Below are positions 14,578-23,240 of a stretch of 64,000 nucleotides of DNA, in pieces. How positions within the stretch are numbered: position 1 is the first letter of the stretch; the number at the start of each line of letters is the position of its first letter. The notes under the pieces were generated by a model, which searched no databases, had not been told where the DNA came from, and saw only the letters and a program-made list of their open reading frames with translations. The position numbers and the translations under genes are program-made. The stretch is from DATAPD01 sp036265385 (GTDB lineage Bacteria; Acidobacteriota; Terriglobia; Terriglobales; Acidobacteriaceae), in NCBI GenBank assembly GCA_036265385.1, contig DATAPD010000070.1, forward strand, positions 1-64,000, read 5' to 3'.

Positions 14578-15246
14578 ATGACACGTCTACTCGCACATCC
14601 CGTAACATTTTCAAACTTTTCCACAATGGGCGTGCCGGTGTTGGTTCCGGCAGCCAGAAGCGAGGCGTCAGGAAGCGTCGCATTCACACGGGCGAGCCTC
14701 GCAGACCCTAATCAACAGCCAATCCGGGAAGTGAGCCGGGAAGAAGTGAAAGATGCCAAGAAACATCTGAGCGAGAGTGATTTTCGCTTCCTTCAAGGCG
14801 CAAAGAACGTCTCGCAGGGACTGGAAACCGACGACGAGCTTTTAGTGATACGTGGTTTCGAGAATTTAGGAGCAGAGCCACGCGAAGCTGGTTTTTTTGC
14901 GCATTACAACTGGGTCGCAGAACTTCAGTTGCCGGCAGTCGTCAGTGAACGCATCGCGGCAGTAAAGCTGGTGATGTGGCTGGATCGGAACAGAAAGAAA
15001 AGGCAACAAAGATTTGTGCCTGCCTTCTACTGTCCCGATCTTGCGACCGGAATCTTAGTGAAGGGCTTACTTGAAGTGCGTTTCTGTCCCCGATGCGCCA
15101 CTCCATTTTTCCCCACAGCGTCGAACGTTCTCTACTGCCGCACCTCATGTCGTGATGCGCATCGCATCTACCGGGCGCGTTGGCGAAAAACCCAAGAAGA
15201 AATAAAGCAGCAGAAAGCGAGGAGGAAACATGCCAAGAAACATTAA
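14578..15246 (+). CDS. Hypothetical protein with C-terminal zinc-ribbon, coupled to integrase
   Basis: 222 residues. The N-terminal 60 residues look unstructured and the middle is helical. The C-terminus holds a Cys cluster: FCPRCATPFFPTASN, then YCRTSCRDAHR near 185-200, typical of treble-clef/zinc-ribbon tails on phage and island proteins. It ends in a very basic helix (QQKARRKHAKKH). The last 17 bases overlap the integrase start, so the two proteins are translated together. No family name can be given. DNA binding or a role in integration control is inferred from the basic zinc-ribbon tail and the overlap. Confidence 0.65.
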   Translation: MTRLLAHPVTFSNFSTMGVPVLVPAARSEASGSVAFTRASLADPNQQPIREVSREEVKDAKKHLSESDFRFLQGAKNVSQGLETDDELLVIRGFENLGAEPREAGFFAHYNWVAELQLPAVVSERIAAVKLVMWLDRNRKKRQQRFVPAFYCPDLATGILVKGLLEVRFCPRCATPFFPTASNVLYCRTSCRDAHRIYRARWRKTQEEIKQQKARRKHAKKH

Positions 15247-16432
15247 GCGACAAGGACTCTATCGCCGGGCATATGGAATTTTCTGTTTCCGGTATCGCGA
15301 CAGACACGGCCTGTGGCGCGAAAAATCAACTGGTACAACTGACCGAGCCGAGGCTTTGAAATTTAAAAAGGATTGGGACGACGACAACGCAGAAGGAGAA
15401 CTTCCGGGAGATAAAGCGAATTGGACGGTAGCGCAGGCTTGCACGAAATGGGTTTCTCAACATGCCGTGCACCTGACGTCGCCCAAGGGCCGAAAGAATG
15501 AACAATCTTATCTGCGGCAATTGTTGCGACGAATCGGTACGAAGAAATTGAAGTCCATAACACTCGACGACCTTAGGGACTATCAGATGATCCGTAGCCA
15601 AGAAGTTCGAGAAAGGCCAATCAACCTCGAACTTGGCATTTTGGTGCGCGTGTTGAAAGAAAACCATCTTTGGCGCGGGGATCTTCGGGGCGATCCGAGC
15701 GATCGTAATTCAGGCTATAAGCGATTGAAGGAACCCGATAGCGAAGTAGGCGACGCCATCAGCGAAGAAGCACTTCGACGGCTCGAATCCATAGCGCGGA
15801 CTCGAGATACCTGGGAAGTCGCTTATTGTGCTGAATTGCTGGCAGCCAATTGTGGGGTTAGAGGTGGTGAGATCAAAAAACTCCGCATGATGAATGTGAA
15901 TCTGGCAGAACGGTCGATTCGGATCACCCGTAAAGTCACAAAGACACGAGCTGGACAACGGCAGGTGGAATTGAATTCATTGGCCATGGCTGCGATTACC
16001 CGACTCCATCGCCGCGCCATCCTGTTGGGAGCAACTGACCCTGAACACTTCTTGCTTCCCGCTGACCTATCGAAGCACACGAAATCATGCGATCCACTAC
16101 GTGGCGGAGAGGGGTTTGATCCCACGCGTCATCAAATGTCATGGGACACCGCATGGCGAAATCTGCGAAAAGCTGCGGGGCTGCCGAAGCTTCGATTTCA
16201 CAATTTGAGACATACATACATTTCGCGGATGGCTGAACTTGGCGTGTCACTGCAGGTCACGCAAGCAGCGGTTGGACATGTTTCAGATGCCATCACGAAA
16301 CACTACACCCACATCGCATCGAAGGTGGCCCGAGACGCCGTTGAGAAATTGGAACAAATCCGTTCCCAACCTCAGTTCGTGGATGTTTTCGTGGATGTTG
16401 CGGAAGAGTCCGAAGCCAAGTTGTTGAATTAA
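15230..16432 (+). CDS. int: Tyrosine recombinase (phage/satellite integrase)
   Basis: 400 residues. A basic N-terminal part (RQGLYRRAYGIFCFRYRDRHG) is followed by a SAM-like core-binding domain (about 70-165). The catalytic domain has Arg in NCGVRGGEIKKL (about 210), HNLRHTY (about 323), GH (about 343) and the nucleophile Tyr in KHYTHIAS (about 358). All expected residues are present. The TAA stop is directly followed by the encoded CCA end of the tRNA-Gly, which makes this tRNA the obvious attachment site. It lacks the extra motif of integron integrases. Confidence 0.93.
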   Translation: MPRNIKRQGLYRRAYGIFCFRYRDRHGLWREKSTGTTDRAEALKFKKDWDDDNAEGELPGDKANWTVAQACTKWVSQHAVHLTSPKGRKNEQSYLRQLLRRIGTKKLKSITLDDLRDYQMIRSQEVRERPINLELGILVRVLKENHLWRGDLRGDPSDRNSGYKRLKEPDSEVGDAISEEALRRLESIARTRDTWEVAYCAELLAANCGVRGGEIKKLRMMNVNLAERSIRITRKVTKTRAGQRQVELNSLAMAAITRLHRRAILLGATDPEHFLLPADLSKHTKSCDPLRGGEGFDPTRHQMSWDTAWRNLRKAAGLPKLRFHNLRHTYISRMAELGVSLQVTQAAVGHVSDAITKHYTHIASKVARDAVEKLEQIRSQPQFVDVFVDVAEESEAKLLN

Positions 16433-16507
16433 TGGAGCGGGAGACCGGGATCGAACCGGCGACATCCAGCTTGGGAAGCTGGCGTTCTACCGCTGAACTA
16501 CTCCCGC
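16433..16507 (-). tRNA. tRNA-Gly (anticodon CCC)
   Basis: Read on the minus strand: acceptor GCGGGAG pairs with CTCCCGC, discriminator T, then an encoded CCA. The D arm is AGTTCAGCGGTAGAAC. The anticodon stem is CCAGC/GCTGG with loop TTCCCAA, giving anticodon CCC. The T arm is GCCGG-TTCGATC-CCGGT. The fold is complete and looks functional. Its 3' end abuts the integrase stop codon, as expected if the element recombined into the tRNA 3' region and restored it. Confidence 0.93.
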
Positions 16508-16653
16508 TCTTGGTACGCTGTCGAAGGTCAGATTGGCAAAGAAACCAAATTCAGTATACGCCAGACCCATCGGGCGATGAGCATCCGCCTAGTCGGGATG
16601 TTCGTGTACCATGCTGCGCAACAAACATTACTCTCGGCACCGAAGCAATATTC

Positions 16654-18315
16654 ATGGACGATTCGGGGGATTCTTTGACACCAAAACGCGGAACTTCAAA
16701 TCGAAGAAGGTTTTTACAGAACTCTCTTATTGCGGGTAGTGCCATCGCGGCTTACCCTGCCTCGTCTGCTGCGCGAACAGTTCTAGATGACAACACGCCT
16801 TCCTCTCTCGAACCCTCCGAACTAGATGAGATGACAATCGCTGACCTGTCGCAAGCCATGGATAATGGAAAATGGTCGGCGCGCGACATCACTCAGAAAT
16901 ACCTTTCTCGCATTGAAGCGATTGACCGGAGAGGGCCAGCATTGAATAGCGTCATCGAAATAAACCCTGATGCAATCGAAATCGCGAATCGACTTGATCA
17001 AGAACGAAAACAAAAGGGCGCTCGCGGGCCTCTGCATGGGATTCCGATCCTGATAAAGGACAATCTCGACACGGCGGACAAGATGATGACGACGGCGGGA
17101 TCTCTTGCGCTCGTCGGATCAAAACCGAAAACGGACTCTTTTGTTGTAGGCAAGCTTCGAGCTGCTGGCGCTGTGATTCTAGGGAAGACGAATCTGAGTG
17201 AGTGGGCCAATATCCGCTCCACGCACTCCACGAGCGGCTGGAGCGGGCGGGGCGGGCAGACAAAAAATCCGTACGCTCTGGATCGAAATCCTTGCGGGTC
17301 GAGCTCGGGTTCAGGCGCGGGAGTTTCGGCAAATCTTTGTGCGGTAGCAATCGGAACCGAAACCGATGGATCTATCGTATGTCCCGCGAGTGCGAACGGT
17401 GTTGTTGGAATCAAACCTACAGTCGGACTTACCAGCAGAAGCGGAATCATTCCCATCTCGCATACTCAAGACGGAGCGGGGCCGCTGGCTCGCACGGTAC
17501 GAGACGCAGCCATCGTTCTGGGAGCAATGACCGGAGTGGACAGCGATGACACCGCCACCGCCGCAAGCCAAGGAAAGGCGTTCACCGACTACACAAAGTT
17601 TCTCGATCCGAACGGCCTGAAAGGCGCCCGAATTGGAGTCATTCGCAAGTATTTCGGTTTTAGTGACACCGTGGATCCACTCATCGAGGAATCGCTGGCT
17701 CTCATGAGGCGGCAAGGCGCTATTTTGGTTGATCCGGCTGAAATTGAGACGCTCGGAAAGTTCGATGACACCGAGTTCCTGGTTTTTCTATATGAGCTCA
17801 AAGCTGACCTGAATGCGTACTTGGCCAAACTAGGACCTTCGGCTCCGGTCAAGAACCTTAAAGAAATTATCGAATTCAACGAGAAGAATCGGCATCGTGA
17901 AATGCCCTTTTTCGGTCAAGACATCTTCATTAAGGCTGAAGCAAAAGGCCCGCTGTCCGAAAAAGAATATACGGATGCATTGACCAAGAATCGCCAACTC
18001 GCCAGGGTGGAAGGCATCGACGCCGTGATGGACAAACACAAACTCGATGCGCTCGTGGCTCCTACCGGCAGCCCAGCGTGGCCTACGGACCTGGTCAACG
18101 GCGATCATTCTTCAGGGGGAAGCTCGAACGCTGCAGCTGTGGCCGGCTATCCCAATATCAACGTGCCGGCGGGCAATCTCTGGGGTCTTCCTGTTGGAAT
18201 TTCATTCTTCGGACGTGCATGGAGCGAACCAACATTGATTAAGCTGGCTTATGCATTCGAACAGGCGAGCAAAGCGCGGATCGTTCCGAAATTTTTACCC
18301 ACTGTAAAGGTGTGA
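16654..18315 (+). CDS. Tat-exported amidase (amidase signature family)
   Basis: About 553 residues from the ATG at 16654. An apparent longer frame runs antisense through the tRNA and is rejected. RRRFLQNSLIAGSAIAAYPASSAA is a twin-arginine signal. The amidase signature follows: Lys in IPILIKDNLDTAD, and the Gly/Ser-rich loop NPCGSSSGSGAGVSANLCAV with the cis-Ser and nucleophile Ser, then GTETDGSI. The full Ser-cisSer-Lys triad is present. Relatives include exported amidases and GatA-like enzymes, but export argues against a tRNA-dependent role. It probably hydrolyses an amide in the periplasm; the substrate is unknown. Confidence 0.9.
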   Translation: MDDSGDSLTPKRGTSNRRRFLQNSLIAGSAIAAYPASSAARTVLDDNTPSSLEPSELDEMTIADLSQAMDNGKWSARDITQKYLSRIEAIDRRGPALNSVIEINPDAIEIANRLDQERKQKGARGPLHGIPILIKDNLDTADKMMTTAGSLALVGSKPKTDSFVVGKLRAAGAVILGKTNLSEWANIRSTHSTSGWSGRGGQTKNPYALDRNPCGSSSGSGAGVSANLCAVAIGTETDGSIVCPASANGVVGIKPTVGLTSRSGIIPISHTQDGAGPLARTVRDAAIVLGAMTGVDSDDTATAASQGKAFTDYTKFLDPNGLKGARIGVIRKYFGFSDTVDPLIEESLALMRRQGAILVDPAEIETLGKFDDTEFLVFLYELKADLNAYLAKLGPSAPVKNLKEIIEFNEKNRHREMPFFGQDIFIKAEAKGPLSEKEYTDALTKNRQLARVEGIDAVMDKHKLDALVAPTGSPAWPTDLVNGDHSSGGSSNAAAVAGYPNINVPAGNLWGLPVGISFFGRAWSEPTLIKLAYAFEQASKARIVPKFLPTVKV

Positions 18316-18336
18316 GGATTTCTGGTGCGCCTCGGC

Positions 18337-19404
18337 TCATGTCCATCGAAACCAGCGAAGAGCAAATAGAAACGAGAGACCGCCCCAAATCAGCATTACG
18401 GCAAGACGTCCTGATTGTGATGCCAAAGATGCGCCTTCGAGAATGGTGGCGCGGAGCGCGTCATTCAAAGCTGTAAGCGGCAGCGCCTTGATAAAGGGAT
18501 GGATTACGGTCGGGAAACGCTCGTATGAGAAGAAGACTCCCGAGAAAATCCACATCGGCATCATCACGAGATTGATGAGGCCGCTAACAGTTTCAATCTT
18601 TTGAGCGCGACATGCGGTTAGAAGACCAACACCGCCGAAAGCTACGGCTCCAATTCCGCTCAGCAGTAAGATGGTGAACCAAGAGCCTAAGACTCGCATG
18701 TGGAAAGCCAGGATTCCCAAACCTAAGAGCAGGAACACTTCGATGAGCATCAACACCAGCCTGCTACTGGTAAGAGCTAACAAGAAGTCACCCCTGCGCA
18801 TCGGAGTTGCGACGAAGCGCTTCAGGAGTTTTCTTTGCCTCATATCAACCAGCGCGAACCCGACTCCCCACATACCCGAATTCATGAGGTTCATGCCAAG
18901 CAAACCTGGAATAAGAAAATCGATGTAACGAGAACCAGGCTCACTGGATGCCGAGGCCGAGGTAGCAAGTGGGTTCTTTCGACCCGAGGCTGCTTGCAAT
19001 GCGTTGTCTACGATGGCGCGCGCCAGAACACTTTCGGGCCGCGCTGGATCGTAGTCATACTCGATTGTGCCGTTTTCGGATGGACGAACCACTAGATCGT
19101 ATTTGCCTAAACGAAATCCTTTGACAGCAGCGGGCTGATCCAGCACTTCGGCATGGATGGACCCCGGGTCTGGCGCTCGCTCAAACAAAGACACGATGTT
19201 CGCCGCTGAAGATCCGGAAGCAATAGCGATACGAGCAGCATCGGCCGGTTTGTTTCGAAATGCAATGCCAAGTCCAATAGCCAGAAGTATGGGGAATCCG
19301 AACACCCAGAACACCACTTCCGGTTCCCTTTGAAGTTCCCGGAGACGCGCCAGCAATAAATGCCAATAACCCGCCCATCTCGCATTATTTCGCGCGTCCG
19401 TCAA
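18337..19404 (-). CDS. ABC-2 type transporter permease
   Basis: About 355 residues, using a TTG start at 19404 that overlaps the stop of the ATPase gene (TTGA), with GAGGGAAG upstream. The first membrane segment (VVFWVFGFPILLAIGLGIAF) is followed by a large extracytoplasmic loop. Five C-terminal segments (about 195-355) include IPGLLGMNLMNSGMWGVGFALVDMRQRKLLKRF, the ABC2_membrane signature. It exports an unknown substrate, often a drug, lipid or polysaccharide. It pairs with the ATPase encoded immediately upstream. Confidence 0.88.
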   Translation of the reverse strand: MTDARNNARWAGYWHLLLARLRELQREPEVVFWVFGFPILLAIGLGIAFRNKPADAARIAIASGSSAANIVSLFERAPDPGSIHAEVLDQPAAVKGFRLGKYDLVVRPSENGTIEYDYDPARPESVLARAIVDNALQAASGRKNPLATSASASSEPGSRYIDFLIPGLLGMNLMNSGMWGVGFALVDMRQRKLLKRFVATPMRRGDFLLALTSSRLVLMLIEVFLLLGLGILAFHMRVLGSWFTILLLSGIGAVAFGGVGLLTACRAQKIETVSGLINLVMMPMWIFSGVFFSYERFPTVIHPFIKALPLTALNDALRATILEGASLASQSGRLAVMLIWGGLSFLFALRWFRWT

Positions 19405-20333
19405 TCTTCCCTCAGGTGACGGCCCGTGAGATGGACGAACACGTCTTCGAGACTGCATTGGCGCGTGCTGAGATGCAGTAAGTGCGCATTTTGCCGGTCT
19501 ACCGCGTCCAGCAATGCGGGAATCGTGAGATGTGGCTTTCGTACGTTTAGTGACACGATCCCGTTTTCTCGATTCATTGATTCCACTCCAGGGAGAGTGC
19601 GCCAGACATCTGATCCGTCTAGATCTGGAGTGATGGAAAACTCAACCACGTGGTTTGCCCCCAAGCTCGCAATAAGAGTAGCCGGTGTGCCCTCGGCGAT
19701 GATTTTCCCATGATCGACAATTGCTAGTCGGTCACAAAGCCGCTCCGCTTCATCCATGTAGTGAGTTGTCAGTAAAACTGTTCCGCCAGCACTCTGGAAT
19801 GACCGGATGATGTCCCACAGCTGACGTCGACTTTGTGGGTCTAGCCCCGTGGTTGGTTCGTCGAGAAATAAGATTTTCGGATTCCCAACTAGCGCTGTGG
19901 CGACCGCCAGACGTTGTCGTTGTCCACCAGAAAGTTTTCCAACCCAAGAGTCTGCCTTTTCCGTGAGCTGCAATTGCTCCAATACGTTTTTAGGATCTCG
20001 GGGTTCCCTGTAGAAACTCGCGAACAGCTCAATTGTTTCGCGGACGGTGAGTTTTTCGCTCAGCTTCGTTTCCTGAAGCGATATGCCCAGCCACTCACGA
20101 AGCTCAAGTGAGTTTTTCGTCCAGTGATGTCCGAGTATTGTTACTGTTCCCGCAGTCGGTTCAAGAAGACCTTCGAGAATCTCAATGGTGGTCGTCTTCC
20201 CTGCACCGTTCGGTCCCAACAGACCAAAGCATTCCCCCGCGCCAATCTGAAGGTCGAGTCCGCGGACGGCCTCCACTTTTCCGTCATAAGTCTTGCGAAG
20301 ATCCCGGCACTCAATCGCGAACGACATCACCAC
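19401..20333 (-). CDS. ABC-2 transporter ATP-binding protein
   Basis: 310 residues. Walker A GPNGAGKTT, signature LSGGQRQRL, Walker B ILFLDEPTTGLDP and switch His in LLTTHYMDEAERL are all intact. The C-terminal domain (about 225-310) contains the CSLEDVFVHLTGR motif typical of the DrrA/CcmA-like exporter group. It energises the permease with which it overlaps by 4 bases. The substrate is not predictable from sequence. Confidence 0.92.
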   Translation of the reverse strand: MVMSFAIECRDLRKTYDGKVEAVRGLDLQIGAGECFGLLGPNGAGKTTTIEILEGLLEPTAGTVTILGHHWTKNSLELREWLGISLQETKLSEKLTVRETIELFASFYREPRDPKNVLEQLQLTEKADSWVGKLSGGQRQRLAVATALVGNPKILFLDEPTTGLDPQSRRQLWDIIRSFQSAGGTVLLTTHYMDEAERLCDRLAIVDHGKIIAEGTPATLIASLGANHVVEFSITPDLDGSDVWRTLPGVESMNRENGIVSLNVRKPHLTIPALLDAVDRQNAHLLHLSTRQCSLEDVFVHLTGRHLRED

Positions 20334-20378
20334 ATTCTAAATGACACGATTTATGCTCTTTTGGCCTGCTGGTTGCTT

Positions 20379-23162
20379 CTAGTGTGCGGGCGAAGCGTGC
20401 GTTGAAGGCGGAGGTGATGTGTCGCCTTTGGCAGCTTGCCACAAAACCGCATTCAAGATTTTCGTGTTGGCCGAGTCGGGACGCGAAAAATCGAGTTTCA
20501 TCGATTGCTCCGCACCTGGAGCCTTCTTGTTATTGAGCGTATAGATGAGACCATTTTCTCTATTTTGTATGTCCGCAACATATGGTGGCTGGTCACCTGC
20601 ACCCGTGAAGAACGACGTCATCACTGGTGCATAAGCATCGTTCTGATTCATCGGAGGCAAGCCCAATAGTACTTCCATGGTATGAATCACGCTGACCGTT
20701 GTGTAAAAGCGAGAGTCCACATGGGGCTTCTGAGCCGAGCCCGGAGAATATTTACTGATTACAAATGCCGTGGAACGATGTGCGTCCACGTGATCGGCAC
20801 CGTCCTGGGCGTCGTCCTCCAAGACGAAGATGGCGGTATCGTCCCAATAAGGGCTGTGAGAGACGGCTTCAACAACTCGCCCAAGAGCTAAGTCATTGTC
20901 AGCCACAGCGGCATTGGGAGTTGGTTTGCCGGGCCGAGTACCGCCTGTGTGATCATTCGGCAGATATAGCAGAACAAAACTTGGAAGTTCTGTCCCCTTC
21001 CCTTCTTGCCGCGCCTTCACGAACATCTGAAACTCGTTCAAGAACTGATCGGCTCTGAGTTGGTCCGGATAGTCAGTATTGAAATCCGGGTACAGCGGGT
21101 CGATGTGGTCCCGCAAGGCTGCTTTTGTGGGCCGCACCGATTTCAGAAGGGGTACCGACCACGTGAAGGGGCTGGGCGATCCGTGCGGCTGCCCTACGTT
21201 CGGAGGCAGAGCATCACCCTTGCGTATTTGGGCAGGATTGCAGGCGGAAGTAAATGGTGAGGGCGTACCTTCCTTGGGCGATTTCACTTTTTCCGGAGTG
21301 CACCACGTAGCGGCAACGAACTCGCCATAAATTCTGTAACTGAGGCCGTTCTTGCTGAGGCTATCCCAGATGAATCCACTGGCCGGATCGTTTACGTCTG
21401 ACTCGTCATTATCAATTGGGAATTCATCCGCCAATGTTCCCTGGAAGTCATAGGTTCGCTCAACACCGCGATATGCGATTGGCCATGTGCGCTCGTTGTA
21501 GTCCGTCGTTATCGCAGCTGTGGACCACACGTGGCCGTCTCCAGAAACTTCACCGCTCGCATGGAAATTGTCGAGCACGCCGAACTGGAGCGCGAGCTTA
21601 TGTTCGTTGGGAGTTACGTTCGCTCCATACATCGTCAGCGATGAATCTCCGTTTCCAACCGGCAAATCACCGAGTATCTGATCGTATGTTCGGTTCTCCT
21701 TCAGAACATAGATAACGTGGCGGATCGGATTTCTACCAGACGCGAATTCAATCTTCTCTGGCACCGCGCGCAAAAGATTGTCTTCCTCGACTTGCTTGGT
21801 CAATCCTGCAAGACGTGATTCGGCCTCCTCCACAGAAAGCCTGGCAACAGATCCGCCGATCAGTGTTGCGATGTAAGGATGTGCCCTCTTGCGCTTTTCA
21901 CTCTTTATCTGGCTGATCCCATTATTAGGCCCGCTTCCTTGACCTTTCGCGGTCGCGATAAGCAGGTCGTTGCCAGCACTGGCTAGCGCACTGGTGTACC
22001 ACTCTGTCGGCAGAAATCCGAGAGCGGATACCGGGGTATCCGAAGCTTTGGACTCCGCGGTGTCGAAAACAGCGACTGCATCGAGGGAAGAGTCCGCCAC
22101 AAACAAGCGCTTGCCATCCGTTGAAAGCGCCAAAGCGCTGGGGAATGCTCCGAAGTATTTTTGCGATGGCACACGGGCATCCATCATTCGCACAATTTGT
22201 CCGGAAGCGGTGTCGATTGCCGCGATGGCATCCGCGTTGGCCAGTGTCACGTACAAGCGAGTTTCGTCTCGGTTCAGAAGCAAAGCGCTGGGATGAGAAC
22301 CCGGAAGTGTCGGTTCTTTGGGTGGCAAGAGTGGGATCGAGCGCGCGACCTTCCCTGCTGTGAGATCGAGTTCCACAACTCGGGAGGCGTTCCAGAGGCT
22401 ACACCATGCGCGCTTGCCATCGCGGGAGGCGACAACCGAAATCGGGTAAGACGATGGGATGAGCGTGTTGCTGCTCAGGTCGATTGAACGAACAACGCGC
22501 CCGGTCGCCGCATCCAGAATGAGGATGTTATCGGAAAGATTGTTGGCGACAAGCAGCTGATCGCCAGCAGCAATTTTGACTAACGACAGTCCAGCAGGAT
22601 ATGGAATAGCTTTCAAGGCAGCCGATTTTGTGCGCAGACCCGCGGCAATTTTTTTGTTTGGTGCGACGGCCTGAAGGGGAATTCGTAGAAACTTTTCCGG
22701 TGTGACCTTGCCCGCGGCAAAAGAGTACACGGCGATACCATTGCCCAAGTTACCTGGCTTCTCTCCTGTAGGGTCACTAATGGACCCTACCGAAGCATAT
22801 AGGTGCAGTCCGTCGCCACTGAAGATCAAGCCAGCAAACAAGCTCTGGTGCGCGTTTTCTGCAAATCGGTCATCGGGGAAATCGCTCAGCTTATTACTCT
22901 GCAGATCTAACACGGAGATCGATTGACGAACGAGTGTATCTTGTGTTCCGTAGCCATCGTTAAGCATAGCCGCATATCGGCCATCCGGGCTGATCACAAT
23001 CGAGATTGGATAGCTGTTGGTCCGCTGAGGATCGCCTGGAGCTGGTGTGGTCAGAACCTTACTAGATGGCAGTTGTTTCCGTCTTGTCTGGCGTTGCGCC
23101 CAGATGAGCCCTAACGCTAGTGCACAAACCAGAGGGATCGCAATACGTTTTAGGAGAGTCAT
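20379..23162 (-). CDS. YncE-type beta-propeller fused to phosphoesterase (alkaline phosphatase superfamily)
   Basis: 927 residues. After an N-terminal anchor (LLKRIAIPLVCALALGLIWA), residues about 50-430 form a seven-bladed YncE-like propeller with repeated units such as LYVTLANADAIAAIDTASGQIV and LFVADSSLDAVAVFDTAES. Residues about 470-890 are a phosphoesterase (PF04185-like) domain: VIYVLKENRTYDQILGDL carries the metal Glu-Asn-Arg, and FVLEDDAQDGADHVDAHRS the C-terminal metal site. Such enzymes cleave phosphoesters in the periplasm. It lies 78 bases behind phoU on the same strand, which fits phosphate scavenging in the Pho regulon. Confidence 0.88.
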   Translation of the reverse strand: MTLLKRIAIPLVCALALGLIWAQRQTRRKQLPSSKVLTTPAPGDPQRTNSYPISIVISPDGRYAAMLNDGYGTQDTLVRQSISVLDLQSNKLSDFPDDRFAENAHQSLFAGLIFSGDGLHLYASVGSISDPTGEKPGNLGNGIAVYSFAAGKVTPEKFLRIPLQAVAPNKKIAAGLRTKSAALKAIPYPAGLSLVKIAAGDQLLVANNLSDNILILDAATGRVVRSIDLSSNTLIPSSYPISVVASRDGKRAWCSLWNASRVVELDLTAGKVARSIPLLPPKEPTLPGSHPSALLLNRDETRLYVTLANADAIAAIDTASGQIVRMMDARVPSQKYFGAFPSALALSTDGKRLFVADSSLDAVAVFDTAESKASDTPVSALGFLPTEWYTSALASAGNDLLIATAKGQGSGPNNGISQIKSEKRKRAHPYIATLIGGSVARLSVEEAESRLAGLTKQVEEDNLLRAVPEKIEFASGRNPIRHVIYVLKENRTYDQILGDLPVGNGDSSLTMYGANVTPNEHKLALQFGVLDNFHASGEVSGDGHVWSTAAITTDYNERTWPIAYRGVERTYDFQGTLADEFPIDNDESDVNDPASGFIWDSLSKNGLSYRIYGEFVAATWCTPEKVKSPKEGTPSPFTSACNPAQIRKGDALPPNVGQPHGSPSPFTWSVPLLKSVRPTKAALRDHIDPLYPDFNTDYPDQLRADQFLNEFQMFVKARQEGKGTELPSFVLLYLPNDHTGGTRPGKPTPNAAVADNDLALGRVVEAVSHSPYWDDTAIFVLEDDAQDGADHVDAHRSTAFVISKYSPGSAQKPHVDSRFYTTVSVIHTMEVLLGLPPMNQNDAYAPVMTSFFTGAGDQPPYVADIQNRENGLIYTLNNKKAPGAEQSMKLDFSRPDSANTKILNAVLWQAAKGDTSPPPSTHASPAH

Positions 23163-23240
23163 GCCGCTTGCGTTTTTAGCATCTTCGTCAGGCCGATGCC
23201 AAGCAGGAACGCTGGGGCAAGCTAAATACTAAGGAAAGAT

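Larger units (their letters stand above)
10742..16432. mobile_element. Phage-satellite (PICI-like) integrated element at tRNA-Gly
   Basis: A 5.7-kb block with its own gene plan: integrase next to a tRNA 3' end, an integrase-coupled zinc-ribbon gene, divergent excisionase-like regulator, small protein, Toprim-VapE primase-helicase, iteron-like array, small terminase and a broken small gene. No capsid, portal, tail, lysis or large terminase genes are present. Known PICIs share this set (int, xis/alpA, pri-rep, ori, terS) and use terS to redirect helper packaging. The right edge is the tRNA. The left edge is inferred from the end of the host DUF4440 gene, because I found no duplicated tRNA 3' end there. 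Confidence 0.65.

Noticed and set aside
10742..16432. Complete prophage
   Set aside because: No capsid, portal, tail, lysis or large terminase gene is present, and the primase-helicase to terS order matches a satellite better.
16432..16653. N-terminal extension of the amidase
   Set aside because: The frame runs antisense through the tRNA-Gly gene. The real protein starts at 16654 with a clear twin-arginine signal.
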